This document shows, piece by piece, positions 36,092-45,248 of a DNA stretch of 64,000 bases. The DNA comes from Chitinophagales bacterium (GTDB taxonomy: Bacteria > Bacteroidota > Bacteroidia > Chitinophagales > Saprospiraceae). Location of the stretch: positions 30,434 to 94,433 of the forward strand of contig JAAFJY010000033.1 of assembly GCA_013299105.1 (NCBI GenBank). The letters are read 5' to 3'. Under the pieces are notes generated by a model that was given only the letters and a program-made list of their open reading frames with translations, had not been told where the DNA came from and did no database searches. The position numbers and the translations under genes were made by a program. Within the stretch, counting starts at the first letter, position 1; each line of letters starts with the position of its first letter.

Positions 36092-36210
36092 GTTGCCTCG
36101 CTGCGCGAGGCTAGTTGGGAACACGGATGAAACGGATAAAACTGATTTTCACTGATTTCCAGCATGATTTTGACCGTGATTTTGGCGATAACGTTGCCAC
36201 GCAAAGGGCT
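36092..36210 (+). repeat. Dispersed ACACGGAT repeat, copy 1
   Basis: It contains GGGAACACGGATGAAACGG, CTGATTTTCACTGATTTCC and AGCATGATTTTGACCGTGAT, shared with 48226-48362; parts occur inverted at 38069-38292. It lies upstream of the TetR gene. The preceding 36000-36091 shows nothing else. Confidence 0.6.
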
Positions 36211-36287
36211 TAATCAAAATTCATAGATGTCCACTTTATTTCTTTCCTGTTCCCTGAAGATTTTTTCAAAAAAATATGCCCAAAGCC

Positions 36288-36318
36288 TTGACAACATACC
36301 AACTAGTATGTATCTTTG
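36288..36318 (+). promoter_or_regulatory. Promoter and operator of the TetR gene
   Basis: TTG (36288-36290) and TATCTTTG (36311-36318) are 20 bases apart, a full Bacteroidota promoter. Between them lies the palindrome ACATACCAACTAGTATGT (36294-36311), arms ACATAC and GTATGT. Binding of a repressor here would block the polymerase, indicating autorepression. The ATG follows five bases after the -7 box, so the transcript would be nearly leaderless. Confidence 0.8.
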
Positions 36319-36322
36319 AGCC

Positions 36323-36916
36323 ATGAATTCGACCGATACACGCGAACGCATCCTGCAAAACATGTTTTTGGACATCCGCAAACACGGATTCCAGGGCTTG
36401 CGTGCAGATAAAGTGGTAGCCGACATGGGCATCACCAAGGGCGCTTTGTACCACTACTTTGGCAACAAACAAGCCATTGGCAAAGCCGTGATCGACGAAA
36501 TCATCCGCCCCAATTACCTGGCTTTTTACCACGAATTGGACCAATCGAACGACAATCCTATCCCGCGCCTCAAGGAGCACCTCGACTACCTGAGCGAGCA
36601 AGCCACCGACGAGGACGTAACCCTGGGCTGCCCGTTGAACAACCTGGTGCAAGAAATGTCGCCCCTGGATGAAGATTTTCGCCTGCGCATGAAAAACATC
36701 ATCGACCTGATCCAGCAGTCCGTCGCAGCGGCGTTGGAACGGGGCAAAAAAGCGGGCTTTGTGCGAGCGGAGGTGGACAGCCAAGCCATTGGGCGCTTTT
36801 TTTTTTCCAGCATCGAGGGTTCCTACTCCTTGGGCAAAGTGAGCAAAAGTGGGGCCGCCTTCAAAAGCAACATGGAATTGCTGAAAACTTTTCTCGATGG
36901 CTTAGAAAAGCCTTGA
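36323..36916 (+). CDS. TetR/AcrR family transcriptional regulator
   Basis: A 197-residue repressor of usual family length. The N-terminal DNA-binding domain is TRERILQNMFLDIRKHGFQG, with the helix-turn-helix VVADMGITKGALYHYFGNKQ. The rest is a helical ligand domain with a Cys in TLGCPLNNLVQEMSP, the motif of the TetR_C_6/YcdC-like subgroup. An 18-base palindrome sits inside its own promoter, and an identical one lies between it and the downstream NmrA-like gene, so it probably represses both. The inducer is not known; the reductase target suggests an electrophile or quinone-like compound. Confidence 0.9.
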   Translation: MNSTDTRERILQNMFLDIRKHGFQGLRADKVVADMGITKGALYHYFGNKQAIGKAVIDEIIRPNYLAFYHELDQSNDNPIPRLKEHLDYLSEQATDEDVTLGCPLNNLVQEMSPLDEDFRLRMKNIIDLIQQSVAAALERGKKAGFVRAEVDSQAIGRFFFSSIEGSYSLGKVSKSGAAFKSNMELLKTFLDGLEKP

Positions 36917-36973
36917 GTGAAGCCTTTGCAATCACAAATCGGCAAGTGCGCTTGCCTTTTTTTAGCGAATACA

Positions 36974-36991
36974 ACATACCAACTAGTATGT
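36974..36991 (+). promoter_or_regulatory. TetR operator in front of the NmrA-like gene
   Basis: ACATACCAACTAGTATGT is identical to the palindrome at 36294-36311, and identity extends to 23 bases (36971-36993 against 36291-36313). It lies 31 bases before the ATG of the NmrA-like gene. Confidence 0.8.
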
Positions 36992-37022
36992 ATGTAATTT
37001 ATAAACACCAAAAATACACGAC

Positions 37023-37910
37023 ATGTACGTCATCACAGGAGCAAACGGAAACACCGGACAGCGAATCGCTGAAGCCTTGCTGCACGCAGGTAAAACCGTA
37101 AAAGTAATCGCCCGCAACCCCGAAAAAGTGGCTGCACTGAAAGAAAAAGGGGCACATGTAGCCATTGGTGACTTGGGAGACCAGGCTTTTTTGACCGAAA
37201 CCTTGCGTGGAGCCGAGGCGGCTTACCTCATGATCCCACCCAATTTTGCTGTCTCAGATTGGCGCGCTTGGTCGAGCGGAATGGTGAACACCTATGCCCA
37301 GGCTGTGAAAGACAGCGGCGTCCCAAAAGTGGTCACCCTGAGCTCGCAAGGCGCGCACCGCACCGAAGGCGTTGGACCAGTAGGTGGTTTGGGTGAATTG
37401 GAAAATGCCCTCAAAGCCATTCCAGGCTTGGACGTTTTGGCCCTGCGCCCTGGCTATTTTATGGAAAACCTGTACGGATCAGCGGGCATGATCAAGCACG
37501 CGGGCATCAATGGCGGGGTGCAAAAAGCCGATGCGCGCACTCCCGTCGTACACACCAGCGACATTGCCAAAGTGGCTGCCCAACGCTTATTGGACTTGAC
37601 CTTCAAAGGCTTTTCATTCGAGTTCATCACCGGGCCTGCTGACCTGAGTTTTGCTGAAATCACGGCCATCATCGGCAAAGTCATTGGCAAACCCGAATTG
37701 CCCTACATCGAGTTCAGCCCTGAAGACGGCAAGGCGGGCATGATCCAAGCTGGTTTGCCAGAAACGATCGCCAATGGTTATGTTGAGCTGGCCTTGGGTA
37801 TGAACGAAGGTCGCATGGGCGAAGGCTACGAGCGCAGCCAAGCCACCCAAACTAGCACTTCCCTGGAGTGGTTTGTGGAAAATGAGCTGAAGTATGCTAT
37901 TTTGAATTGA
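37023..37910 (+). CDS. NmrA-family NAD(P)-binding oxidoreductase
   Basis: A 295-residue atypical short-chain dehydrogenase of the NmrA/QOR2-like group. The Rossmann motif is VITGANGNTGQRIAEALL, followed by KVIARNPEKV. VVTLSSQGAH and ALRPGYFMENLYG are typical of the group; the usual YxxxK is lacking, as expected for it. Related proteins are NADPH-quinone oxidoreductases or redox sensors. It is controlled by the adjacent TetR gene through a shared operator, and the two may form one inducible unit. A near-perfect terminator follows nine bases after the stop. Confidence 0.85.
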   Translation: MYVITGANGNTGQRIAEALLHAGKTVKVIARNPEKVAALKEKGAHVAIGDLGDQAFLTETLRGAEAAYLMIPPNFAVSDWRAWSSGMVNTYAQAVKDSGVPKVVTLSSQGAHRTEGVGPVGGLGELENALKAIPGLDVLALRPGYFMENLYGSAGMIKHAGINGGVQKADARTPVVHTSDIAKVAAQRLLDLTFKGFSFEFITGPADLSFAEITAIIGKVIGKPELPYIEFSPEDGKAGMIQAGLPETIANGYVELALGMNEGRMGEGYERSQATQTSTSLEWFVENELKYAILN

Positions 37911-37918
37911 GGAGCAAA

Positions 37919-37954
37919 AAAAAATCGGCCCGCAAATGTACGGGCCGATTTTTT
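37919..37954 (+). terminator. Intrinsic terminator of the NmrA-like gene
   Basis: AAAAAATCGGCCCG pairs perfectly with CGGGCCGATTTTTT around an eight-base loop. Confidence 0.92.
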
Positions 37955-38068
37955 ACTCAACCACTTTAGGTTTTGTATATTTCAAACTAATTTTCTGATG
38001 TCATGGCTCACTGCAAGAACTTAGTAACGGTTCAAAAATAAACCTTACCAATTTTTTAATTGCCAGTT

Positions 38069-38292
38069 GTCAACATCATGGTCAACGTCATGCTGGAAAT
38101 CCGCAAGAATGGGTGTGGAGTGTGTAAGTGTGGGTTCGGGTGTGAGAACTTCGAGCTTTAACTTTTGTCTCTGATCGCTTGAAAATGGGGTTTTCTCACA
38201 CTCACACCCAAACAAACACACCCAAACCCAATTTTATCCGTATTCCAATAATGGCCTCGCGCAGCGGGGCAACGCAGTTGCGATTTGGTAAG
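38069..38292 (-). repeat. Dispersed ACACGGAT repeat, copy 3 (inverted, broken)
   Basis: On the minus strand 38069-38103 reads GGATTTCCAGCATGACGTTG and ACCATGATGTTGAC, matching 48310-48333. The segment 38255-38292 matches the minus strand of 48226-48266 (GCGCAGCGGGGCAACGC). Unrelated sequence, including ACACTCACACCCAAACAAAC, separates them. The gap 37955-38512 has no gene that I can support. Confidence 0.5.
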
Positions 38293-38382
38293 GTTTATTT
38301 GTGGCTTATCCCTTATCAATTAAAAATTTCAAAAATCTCGAACCGTGCAAACGAGCACCTAGAATAGGACTAATTTCTCCAG

Positions 38383-38431
38383 CGAGCCCCTAAATCATAT
38401 GTCGTAAGTCGTATGTCGTCTTTCGTATGTC
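38383..38431 (+). repeat. Dispersed TCGTATGTCG repeat, copy 3
   Basis: CGAGCCCCTAAATCATATGT followed by GTCGTAAGTCGTATGTCGTC, matching copies at 10438 and 34044. The preceding 40 bases also resemble those before copy 1 (CGTGCAAACGAGC against CGTGCCAACGAGC). Confidence 0.6.
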
Positions 38432-38512
38432 AAAAAACATGCTGAACAAACCAGGACTCATGTTGACCAATGATTTGCACAAAACCAATAGTGGACGAGT
38501 GTACCTTTCTTT

Positions 38513-41236
38513 TCACTCGCTGCGCAAAGACTGAATCGGATTGGCGCGGGCCAAACGAATGCTTTGGGTACAAACGGTCAAAAAAGCCACCAATATTGCA
38601 ATTCCCCCTGCCAGCAAGTAAAGCCACCACTCAATTTGAATGCGGTAAGCAAAATCCTTGAGCCAAAGATTAAGCAAGTACCAGGCAATCGGAGAGGCAA
38701 TGACGATGGCTACCATGACCAGAATCACAAAATCTTTGGCCAACAAAGCGGTGAGGTTGCCTACACTGGCCCCCAATACCTTGCGGATGCCGATTTCCTT
38801 GGTCCTTTGCTCGGCGGCAAAAACGGCCAAACCGAATAAGCCTAGGCAGGAAATAAGGATCGCAATCATGGTAAAGGCGTTGACGATACGCGAGAAAACC
38901 TGTTCTGCTTGGTATAAATTGGCTACCTCCTGGTCCAGGAATTTGTACTCAAAAGGAATACTAGGGAACATTTCGTTCCAAATGACTTGCACTTTTTTAA
39001 TCAGCGCAGCATAATCATTTGCATTGACATCTGCCACGACTTGTGGCAAATTGCGCACCTGGCCAGCATAAACCATGTAGGGATCAACCGCCTCGGACAT
39101 GCGTTCGAAGTTGATGTCTTTCATCACACCTACGATGGTGTAGTGGAACTGGTTCCCGTCTGCACGGTCAGACTTGATGACCATGCCTGGAGCTCTTTCG
39201 AGCTGAATACCCAGCTTTTTGAGCGCGGTTTCGTTGATGATCACCCTACCCTCCTGTATTGTTTGAGCGGTATCCTGGGGCAAAAAGTTGCGACCTGCTA
39301 ACAAACCGATTTTCAGGGTTTTCAAAAAATGCTCGTCGGCAAAAGCAAAACGAATTATCTGCGCGGTATTCATGTTGCCTCCCTCAGGGTAGAGCGAGAT
39401 GTCGTTGGGCACAAACTGGCCCGGATAAGCCGACATACCAGCGAGGGCCTTTATTTCCGGCAAAGCACTGACTCGATTGCGAAAGGTCTCCACTTCAGGA
39501 CTACCCTGCACCATTTGTAGGGAAAAAATCATTTTTTGGTTTTTGTCAAAACCCATGTCCTGCTGCAAAAGGTAGTTCAATTGCCGTTGCACCACCAATG
39601 CGCCTATGATGAGCACCGATGCGATCACAAATTGGCTGATCACCAGGCTTTTGCGCAGATAGGCTGCCCCGGATCCACTTTTGTTGGTTTTCATGCCCCG
39701 GAAAATGCTAAGGGGGTTGAAAGACGACAGGTAAAACGCTGGGTAAGAGCCCGAAATAATACCAGTCAGGAGGGCTAAACCTAAAATGATAGCCCAACTC
39801 CAGCCATTTTGGACCATATTTAAGCGAAAATCGGCCCCTGTTATCTCGTTGAGCCAGGGTAACAGTACGATCACCAGAGGGATGGCCAGACCTACTGCTA
39901 GCAGGGTCATCACCATGCTTTCGCTCAAAAACTGGGCAATTAAGGTTGAACGCCCGGCTCCGACGGCTTTGCGCACGCCTACTTCTTTGGCCCGGCGGGT
40001 GCTGCGGGCGGTGCTCAGGTTCATGAAATTGATGCAGGCCACCAATTGGATGAAACCCGCAATGAGCAAAAGCATGTTTAAAAAACGCTCGCTGGTACCT
40101 TTTGAAACATCCAGTTTTCCGTCGGTGGCACTGGTATGGATCGCAATGACGGGCTGGAGGTGCAGGATTTTCTTCATTTTCATTTGGCGCAGTTGGTCGC
40201 CGCCGCGATGTTCCAACAAGTCATTTAGCTTGGTTTCCAAGACTTGGATATTGCTGCCGGGCCTCAGTTTGAAGTAAGTGTATGCGAAATTATTACCCGC
40301 CCAGGTATTGTCTTGGCGGGTAAAATCTCCGAGCCCCCTGGAGTTCATGGGCATGAAAAAATCTGGCATCAAATGGGTATTGCCCAAATTTCCATTGAAT
40401 ACGCCGGTCACTTTGAACACCTCGTCAGCCAACTGGCCTGTGATGTTGATGGTTTTGTTCAAAGCGTAAGGTGTATTGAATAGTTTGATCGCCAAAGCCT
40501 CGGAAATGACGATTGACTGTGGTGCATCCAGGGCTTTAGCTGGGTTGCCTGCGATAAAATGGTAATCGAAGGTTTTAAAAAAAGTACTGTCCACCAGGTA
40601 GCCTGTTTTTTCATAAAAAACCCGGTCATCGACTTTAAATAGATAACGTTCGATGCCAAAAAGCTCGGGATTGACCATGCGGGTGGCCATTTCTACTTCC
40701 GGGAACTCCGTTTTTGCGGCTGCAGCAATAGGGGGCGAGCAGCTATTCAAGAATTCCTCCCCTGTAGCTCCGATATTTTTTAATTCGGTGGTAATGCGGT
40801 ATAAGCGATCAGCGGCAGCGTGATGCTGGTCATAACTGCGCTCGTTTTGCACATAAAGTAGGATGTACAAGCAACAAATGGTGCCGATGGTCAGTCCAAA
40901 AACGTTGAGGCTGGCAAAAAGTCGATTTTTGGACAAATTGCGAAAAGCGATGTTTAAATAGTTGCGAATCATAGTCGGGTGAAATGCAGAAGGTGAGGAA
41001 TAAGGAGTGGGCTTGCGGCGGATCGCGAAGGGCCTGAAGAAACCCAATACTTCGCGGAAATACCAAAATTGGGCTCGTTTTAGGCCAAGTTTATTGACTT
41101 CGATCAGAAAAGCCTCGTGCAAATCGCCTTGGATTTCTTCCAATAAGTGAGGTGCACAAAACCATTCCAAGAAACTCTCGGCCCAGCGTGGGGGCTTTGG
41201 TACCTGCTTTGGTGTTTGATTTGGAGCGTGGCTCAT
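38513..41236 (-). CDS. FtsX/MacB-type ABC transporter permease with PadR-linked N-terminus
   Basis: A 907-residue inner-membrane protein. Residues about 1-85 form the small soluble module (PPRWAESFLEWFCAPHLLEE, IQGDLHEAFLIEV) typical of Bacteroidota permeases encoded beside PadR regulators. Then come two copies of a MacB periplasmic core plus FtsX domain: the first with IRNYLNIAFRNLSKNRLFAS and EVGVRKAVGAGRSTL, the second with SLVISQFVIASVLI and KEIGIRKVLGASVGNLT. About eight transmembrane helices are expected. No ATPase gene is adjacent, so it must recruit one from elsewhere. Its start codon overlaps the stop of the PadR gene (ATGA), implying coupled translation. Substrate unknown; the family often responds to envelope stress or antibiotics. 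Confidence 0.87.
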   Translation of the reverse strand: MSHAPNQTPKQVPKPPRWAESFLEWFCAPHLLEEIQGDLHEAFLIEVNKLGLKRAQFWYFREVLGFFRPFAIRRKPTPYSSPSAFHPTMIRNYLNIAFRNLSKNRLFASLNVFGLTIGTICCLYILLYVQNERSYDQHHAAADRLYRITTELKNIGATGEEFLNSCSPPIAAAAKTEFPEVEMATRMVNPELFGIERYLFKVDDRVFYEKTGYLVDSTFFKTFDYHFIAGNPAKALDAPQSIVISEALAIKLFNTPYALNKTINITGQLADEVFKVTGVFNGNLGNTHLMPDFFMPMNSRGLGDFTRQDNTWAGNNFAYTYFKLRPGSNIQVLETKLNDLLEHRGGDQLRQMKMKKILHLQPVIAIHTSATDGKLDVSKGTSERFLNMLLLIAGFIQLVACINFMNLSTARSTRRAKEVGVRKAVGAGRSTLIAQFLSESMVMTLLAVGLAIPLVIVLLPWLNEITGADFRLNMVQNGWSWAIILGLALLTGIISGSYPAFYLSSFNPLSIFRGMKTNKSGSGAAYLRKSLVISQFVIASVLIIGALVVQRQLNYLLQQDMGFDKNQKMIFSLQMVQGSPEVETFRNRVSALPEIKALAGMSAYPGQFVPNDISLYPEGGNMNTAQIIRFAFADEHFLKTLKIGLLAGRNFLPQDTAQTIQEGRVIINETALKKLGIQLERAPGMVIKSDRADGNQFHYTIVGVMKDINFERMSEAVDPYMVYAGQVRNLPQVVADVNANDYAALIKKVQVIWNEMFPSIPFEYKFLDQEVANLYQAEQVFSRIVNAFTMIAILISCLGLFGLAVFAAEQRTKEIGIRKVLGASVGNLTALLAKDFVILVMVAIVIASPIAWYLLNLWLKDFAYRIQIEWWLYLLAGGIAILVAFLTVCTQSIRLARANPIQSLRSE

Positions 41237-41568
41237 AAGCTGGGATCAATTTTGGGGTAATCCAAGCGGCTCCAAAAACTGTTGCGGATGTTTTGGATGT
41301 CTTCCAGGGTGCGCAGGCCATAGGGCGTGATTTGGAAAAAACGCTTGCGTCGACCACCGCGCTCTGCCGTCGGCTCACCCATTGCTGAAGCCACCATGCC
41401 TTTGTCTTCGAGGCGTTGCAAGGCAGCGTGTACTTGGTTGAGTTGTATGTTGCGGTCGGTTTGAGCGTTGATTTCTTGCAACAAAGCCACACCATAAGCT
41501 TTGCCATCCAATACTGCTACGCTCAATAACACCAGTTCTTCAAATTCGCCCAGGTAGTTTCTTTTCAT
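41233..41568 (-). CDS. PadR family transcriptional regulator
   Basis: A 111-residue winged-helix regulator. MKRNYLGEFEELVLLSVAVL and YGVALLQEINAQT are the PadR N-terminal helices; LNQVHAALQRLEDKGMV is the recognition helix; RGGRRKRFFQITPYGLRTL is the wing. The ATG at 41568 is preferred over a TTG one codon earlier. Its stop overlaps the start of the large permease gene by four bases, so the two are an operon in which PadR likely controls the permease. No palindromic operator is obvious in the upstream 41569-41824. Confidence 0.9.
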   Translation of the reverse strand: MKRNYLGEFEELVLLSVAVLDGKAYGVALLQEINAQTDRNIQLNQVHAALQRLEDKGMVASAMGEPTAERGGRRKRFFQITPYGLRTLEDIQNIRNSFWSRLDYPKIDPSL

Positions 41569-41824
41569 CAAGCTGATTATTTCTATTTTTGCTGAACAAA
41601 TGCTGTGCCATTAATTTAAATTATTGATTTTTAAGTATTTACAGAAAATGAAGCAGGCTTTTTTGTCCAAAAACGAACGCTGTATGTCCGCTGCTGAACA
41701 AGTACTGGCAGCCTTCAATAATTGATGGGGTATGTAAAATTTTAGCTCATTTTATTTTGCTTACCAAAGAACCTGCAATTTATTTGACGGATTGTCTATT
41801 TTGTAAGCGCATAAAAGCTGTAAT

Positions 41825-41955
41825 GGAGCGTAAAAAATAAGGTGGACGGATTTGGGTTTTGTGAAAAAAGATAAGCAACTGGATGAAAGGAAGTTGTGTT
41901 CTTTTTTTACTAAACCTCAAAAGTAAATGTGTCCATCTTACTTTAGCTCAAATAC
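41825..41955. repeat. Hairpin repeat family A, copy 5
   Basis: From GGAGCGTAAAAAATAAGG through AAGCAACTGGATGAAAGGAA to TTTAGCTCAAATAC, close to copy 3. It lies in the divergent region between the PadR gene and the large dehydrogenase gene; the rest of that region (41569-42054) shows no gene. Confidence 0.8.
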
Positions 41956-42054
41956 TAATGTTAGGCGAGTATTTTTGACTCGAAACCGCAAGTTTAAGTT
42001 TGGTTAAGCTAGTTTGAGCTTTTGCCATTTTTTACCATCACAACACGTCAAACA

Positions 42055-45000
42055 ATGTCCTTCAAGCGCAAGCATTTCTATTCTATACCTGTTTTCGTTT
42101 TTTTACTATTCAGCGTTTTACAATTTCCCAAACCACCTGCGCTGGAGCTTAAACAAGACGCACATATTGCTTTGATTGGTGGAAACCTGGGGTCCAGGAT
42201 GATGCATTACGGGCATTTTGAAACCGAAATGCACGTACGCTACCCAGAAAAATCGTTGTTCATCCGCAACATGTGCGATCCTGGCGAGACGGCAGGGTTC
42301 AGGCCCCACGCCTCCCGTTTTTCACCCTGGGCTTTTCCGGGTGCGGAAAAATTTCAAACCGAGTACGCCAATAATTCGGATAGCGAAGGCCATTTTGATA
42401 GCCCGGATCAATGGTTGACCAAGCTCAAAACCGACATCATCATTGCTTTTTTTGGTTACAGTGAGTCTTTTCAGGGCGAGGCTGGCCTGGAAAACTACAA
42501 GCAAGAGCTGGACGCCTTCATCAAGCATACCCTGAGTCAAAAATACAACGGCAGCGCTGCGCCACAACTGGCCCTGATTTCCCCTACTGCCTTTGAAGAC
42601 TTGACCAACATGCACGACTTGCCCAATGGTGAAAAAGAGAACAAAAATCTCTTGCTATACACCAATGCCATGAAAGCAGTGGCCACTCAAAACAAGGTGC
42701 AATTCGTCGATGCTTTTACCCCCTCCAAACAATGGTACGAAAATACCGTCGAGCCATTGACCATCGACGGGGCTCAACTCAACGAGGCTGGGTATAAAAA
42801 GCTGGCCAAATTGCTGAGTGATGAGATTTTTGGCACTGCGCCCGCCAAAGCTGAAGCGAATCGCGGCCTGATTCATGAAGCAGTAATGGAAAAAAACTGG
42901 ATGTGGCACAATGACTATAAAATCCCCAATGGAGTACACGTTTATGGTCGCCGATATGATCCCTTTGGCCCCGATAATTATCCTGCGGAACTTGAAAAAA
43001 TTCGCCAAATGACCGCAATTCGTGACAAGGCGATTTGGCTCGCGGCCCAAAAAGGAGAAAAAACGGACCTGAGTGCTGCCGATAAAACCACCCGCAGTTT
43101 GCCAGAAATCAAAACCAATTTTAACCCCGAAAAAAACGGCAGCCTGAAATACCTCTACGGCAAAGATGCCCTCGACAAATTCAAAGTACCAGCAGGCTAT
43201 AAAATTGAACTTTTTGCATCTGAAGCTGAATTTGCCGACCTGGCCAACCCGGTGCAAATGTCCTTCGACAACAAAGGCCGATTATGGGTGGCCACTATGC
43301 CCAGTTATCCGCACTACAAACCGGGCGATGCCAAACCCAATGACAAACTGATTATTCTGGAGGACACCAACAACGATGGCAAGGCCGACAAACAAACAAC
43401 TTTTGTAGAGGGCTTGCACCTCCCTTTGGGTTTTGAATTTGCGCCTGAGGGCGTATATGTTTCACAGGGCATCAACCTGAAATTGTACACTGATACCAAT
43501 GGCGACGACAAGGCGGACAAGGTAGAAGTCGTCCTTAGTGGCTTTGACGACCACGATACCCACCACAACAGCAGTGCCTTTTGTGCCGATCCCTCTGGAG
43601 CGATTTACACGGGCGAAGGGGTGTTTTTGCACACCAGTGTGGAAACAGCCTATGGCACGGTCAGGGCAACCAATGGCGGGTTTTACCGCTACAGCCCGCA
43701 GTTGCGCAAACTGGATCGCATTGCCCAATTGGCCATCCCCAACCCTTGGGGCATCGCTTTTGACCATTGGGGGCAGCCTTTTTTTGCCGAAACTTCCAGC
43801 CCTGATGTGCGCTGGATGACACCGGGCACGGTCTTGCCACGTTACGGCGAGGCGACCCACAAAGGATTCCAGCTCATCGAGAAAGACCACATGGTACGCC
43901 CTACTTCGGGGCTTGAGTTTTTACACAGCCGCCACTTCCCGGATGAAGTGCAAGGAGACCTGCTCATCAACAATACCATTGGTTTTTTGGGCACCAAGCA
44001 GCACCAAATCTGGGACGATGGCACGGGGTACAAGACGAAACACCGCCAGGATTTGCTGGTCAGTGAAGACCGCAATTTTCGCCCGGTTGATATGGAGATC
44101 GCCCCGGATGGTTCGCTCTACATCGTGGATTGGCACAACATCTTGATCGGCCACATGCAGCACAATGCCAGGGATCCACTCCGCGACCACGTGCATGGCC
44201 GGATTTACCGCATCACCTATCCTGCTCGCCCCTTGGTCAGCCCTGCGAAAATTGATGGGGCCAGCATTGAGACTTTGTTGGAGAACCTCAAATTGCCCGA
44301 ATACCGCTCGCGTTACCGCAGCCGCCGCGAACTAAGGGGCAGAAACGTAGCGGAAGTACTACCCAAACTAGAAAAATGGCTGGCTGCTTTGGATGAAAAC
44401 GACCCGCAATACGAGCACCATCAATTGGAGGGCCTTTGGGTAAGTTGGGGTTTGGATAAAGTGAACCAAGCCTTATTGAGACAACTCCTCAAAGCGAAAG
44501 ACTTTCGGGTACGCGCTGCGGCCATTGAGGTTTTGCGCTTTACGGGTCACCAGGTCAAAGACCAGGCGGAACTCTTGATGCAAGCCGTGCAAGACGAGAA
44601 CAGTCGGGTCCGCTTAGGGGCCATTGTGGCTGCATCCCGAATCAGCCCCGAAAAAGGTTTGCCCATTTTGGAGGAAGCTGCCAAAAAACCACTCGACGAC
44701 TGGATGGTACACGCCCACGAAACCACCGTAGCGCACCTGAGTGGCCGGGCCGTAAAAAAGGTCAAGGAAGTATATAGCACCACCAACCTGAAAGGCAAGG
44801 ATTTTGAGGCGTTCAACCAAGGCAAAATGCTCTATGCCAAAGAAGGCTTTTGTATCACTTGTCACCAAGCGGATGGTAAAGGCTTACCTGGTTCGGGATT
44901 CCCACCCTTGTCGGGCACCGAATGGGTGACTGGTTCCGAAGATCGGCTCATCAAAATCATGCTCAAGGGCTTAATGGGACCCATTGTAGTAGAGGGGAAA

Positions 45001-45219
45001 ACCTACGAGGGGCTGGTGCCTATGACTCCTTTTGAAGGGATGCTCAATGACCAGGAACTGGCCGCCATTGCTACCTACATCCGCAATTCTTTTGGCAACA
45101 AAGCTTCGGTGGTTTCTCCAAACAAAGTGAAGGCGATTCGAGCCAAGCTAAAGGGAAAAAAAGCTTTTTACCAAAGCAAAAAACTCCTGAAGGAGCATCC
45201 ATTGGCAACGGGTAAATAA
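42055..45219 (+). CDS. Exported SGNH hydrolase / beta-propeller dehydrogenase / cytochrome c fusion
   Basis: A 1054-residue exported protein. The ATG at 42055 gives a signal segment (FYSIPVFVFLLFSVLQF). Residues about 30-265 resemble an SGNH/GDSL hydrolase (IALIGGNLGSRMMHYG at block I; IDGAQLNEAGYKKLA like the C-terminal D-x-x-H block but with Asn replacing His). Residues about 375-740 are a sorbosone-dehydrogenase-like propeller of the PVC-type membrane-bound dehydrogenase family (KVPAGYKIELFASEAEFADL, GRLWVATMPSYPHY, DTNNDGKADKQTTF). HEAT-type helices follow (VRLGAIVAASRIS), then a cytochrome c domain with CITCH at 933-937 and a likely axial Met in PMTPFEGML. It should oxidise a sugar or polyol and pass electrons to haem. 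First gene of a co-directional catabolic set. Confidence 0.82.
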   Translation: MSFKRKHFYSIPVFVFLLFSVLQFPKPPALELKQDAHIALIGGNLGSRMMHYGHFETEMHVRYPEKSLFIRNMCDPGETAGFRPHASRFSPWAFPGAEKFQTEYANNSDSEGHFDSPDQWLTKLKTDIIIAFFGYSESFQGEAGLENYKQELDAFIKHTLSQKYNGSAAPQLALISPTAFEDLTNMHDLPNGEKENKNLLLYTNAMKAVATQNKVQFVDAFTPSKQWYENTVEPLTIDGAQLNEAGYKKLAKLLSDEIFGTAPAKAEANRGLIHEAVMEKNWMWHNDYKIPNGVHVYGRRYDPFGPDNYPAELEKIRQMTAIRDKAIWLAAQKGEKTDLSAADKTTRSLPEIKTNFNPEKNGSLKYLYGKDALDKFKVPAGYKIELFASEAEFADLANPVQMSFDNKGRLWVATMPSYPHYKPGDAKPNDKLIILEDTNNDGKADKQTTFVEGLHLPLGFEFAPEGVYVSQGINLKLYTDTNGDDKADKVEVVLSGFDDHDTHHNSSAFCADPSGAIYTGEGVFLHTSVETAYGTVRATNGGFYRYSPQLRKLDRIAQLAIPNPWGIAFDHWGQPFFAETSSPDVRWMTPGTVLPRYGEATHKGFQLIEKDHMVRPTSGLEFLHSRHFPDEVQGDLLINNTIGFLGTKQHQIWDDGTGYKTKHRQDLLVSEDRNFRPVDMEIAPDGSLYIVDWHNILIGHMQHNARDPLRDHVHGRIYRITYPARPLVSPAKIDGASIETLLENLKLPEYRSRYRSRRELRGRNVAEVLPKLEKWLAALDENDPQYEHHQLEGLWVSWGLDKVNQALLRQLLKAKDFRVRAAAIEVLRFTGHQVKDQAELLMQAVQDENSRVRLGAIVAASRISPEKGLPILEEAAKKPLDDWMVHAHETTVAHLSGRAVKKVKEVYSTTNLKGKDFEAFNQGKMLYAKEGFCITCHQADGKGLPGSGFPPLSGTEWVTGSEDRLIKIMLKGLMGPIVVEGKTYEGLVPMTPFEGMLNDQELAAIATYIRNSFGNKASVVSPNKVKAIRAKLKGKKAFYQSKKLLKEHPLATGK

Positions 45220-45248
45220 CATCAAACAACCACCTAAATCAGATCAGC

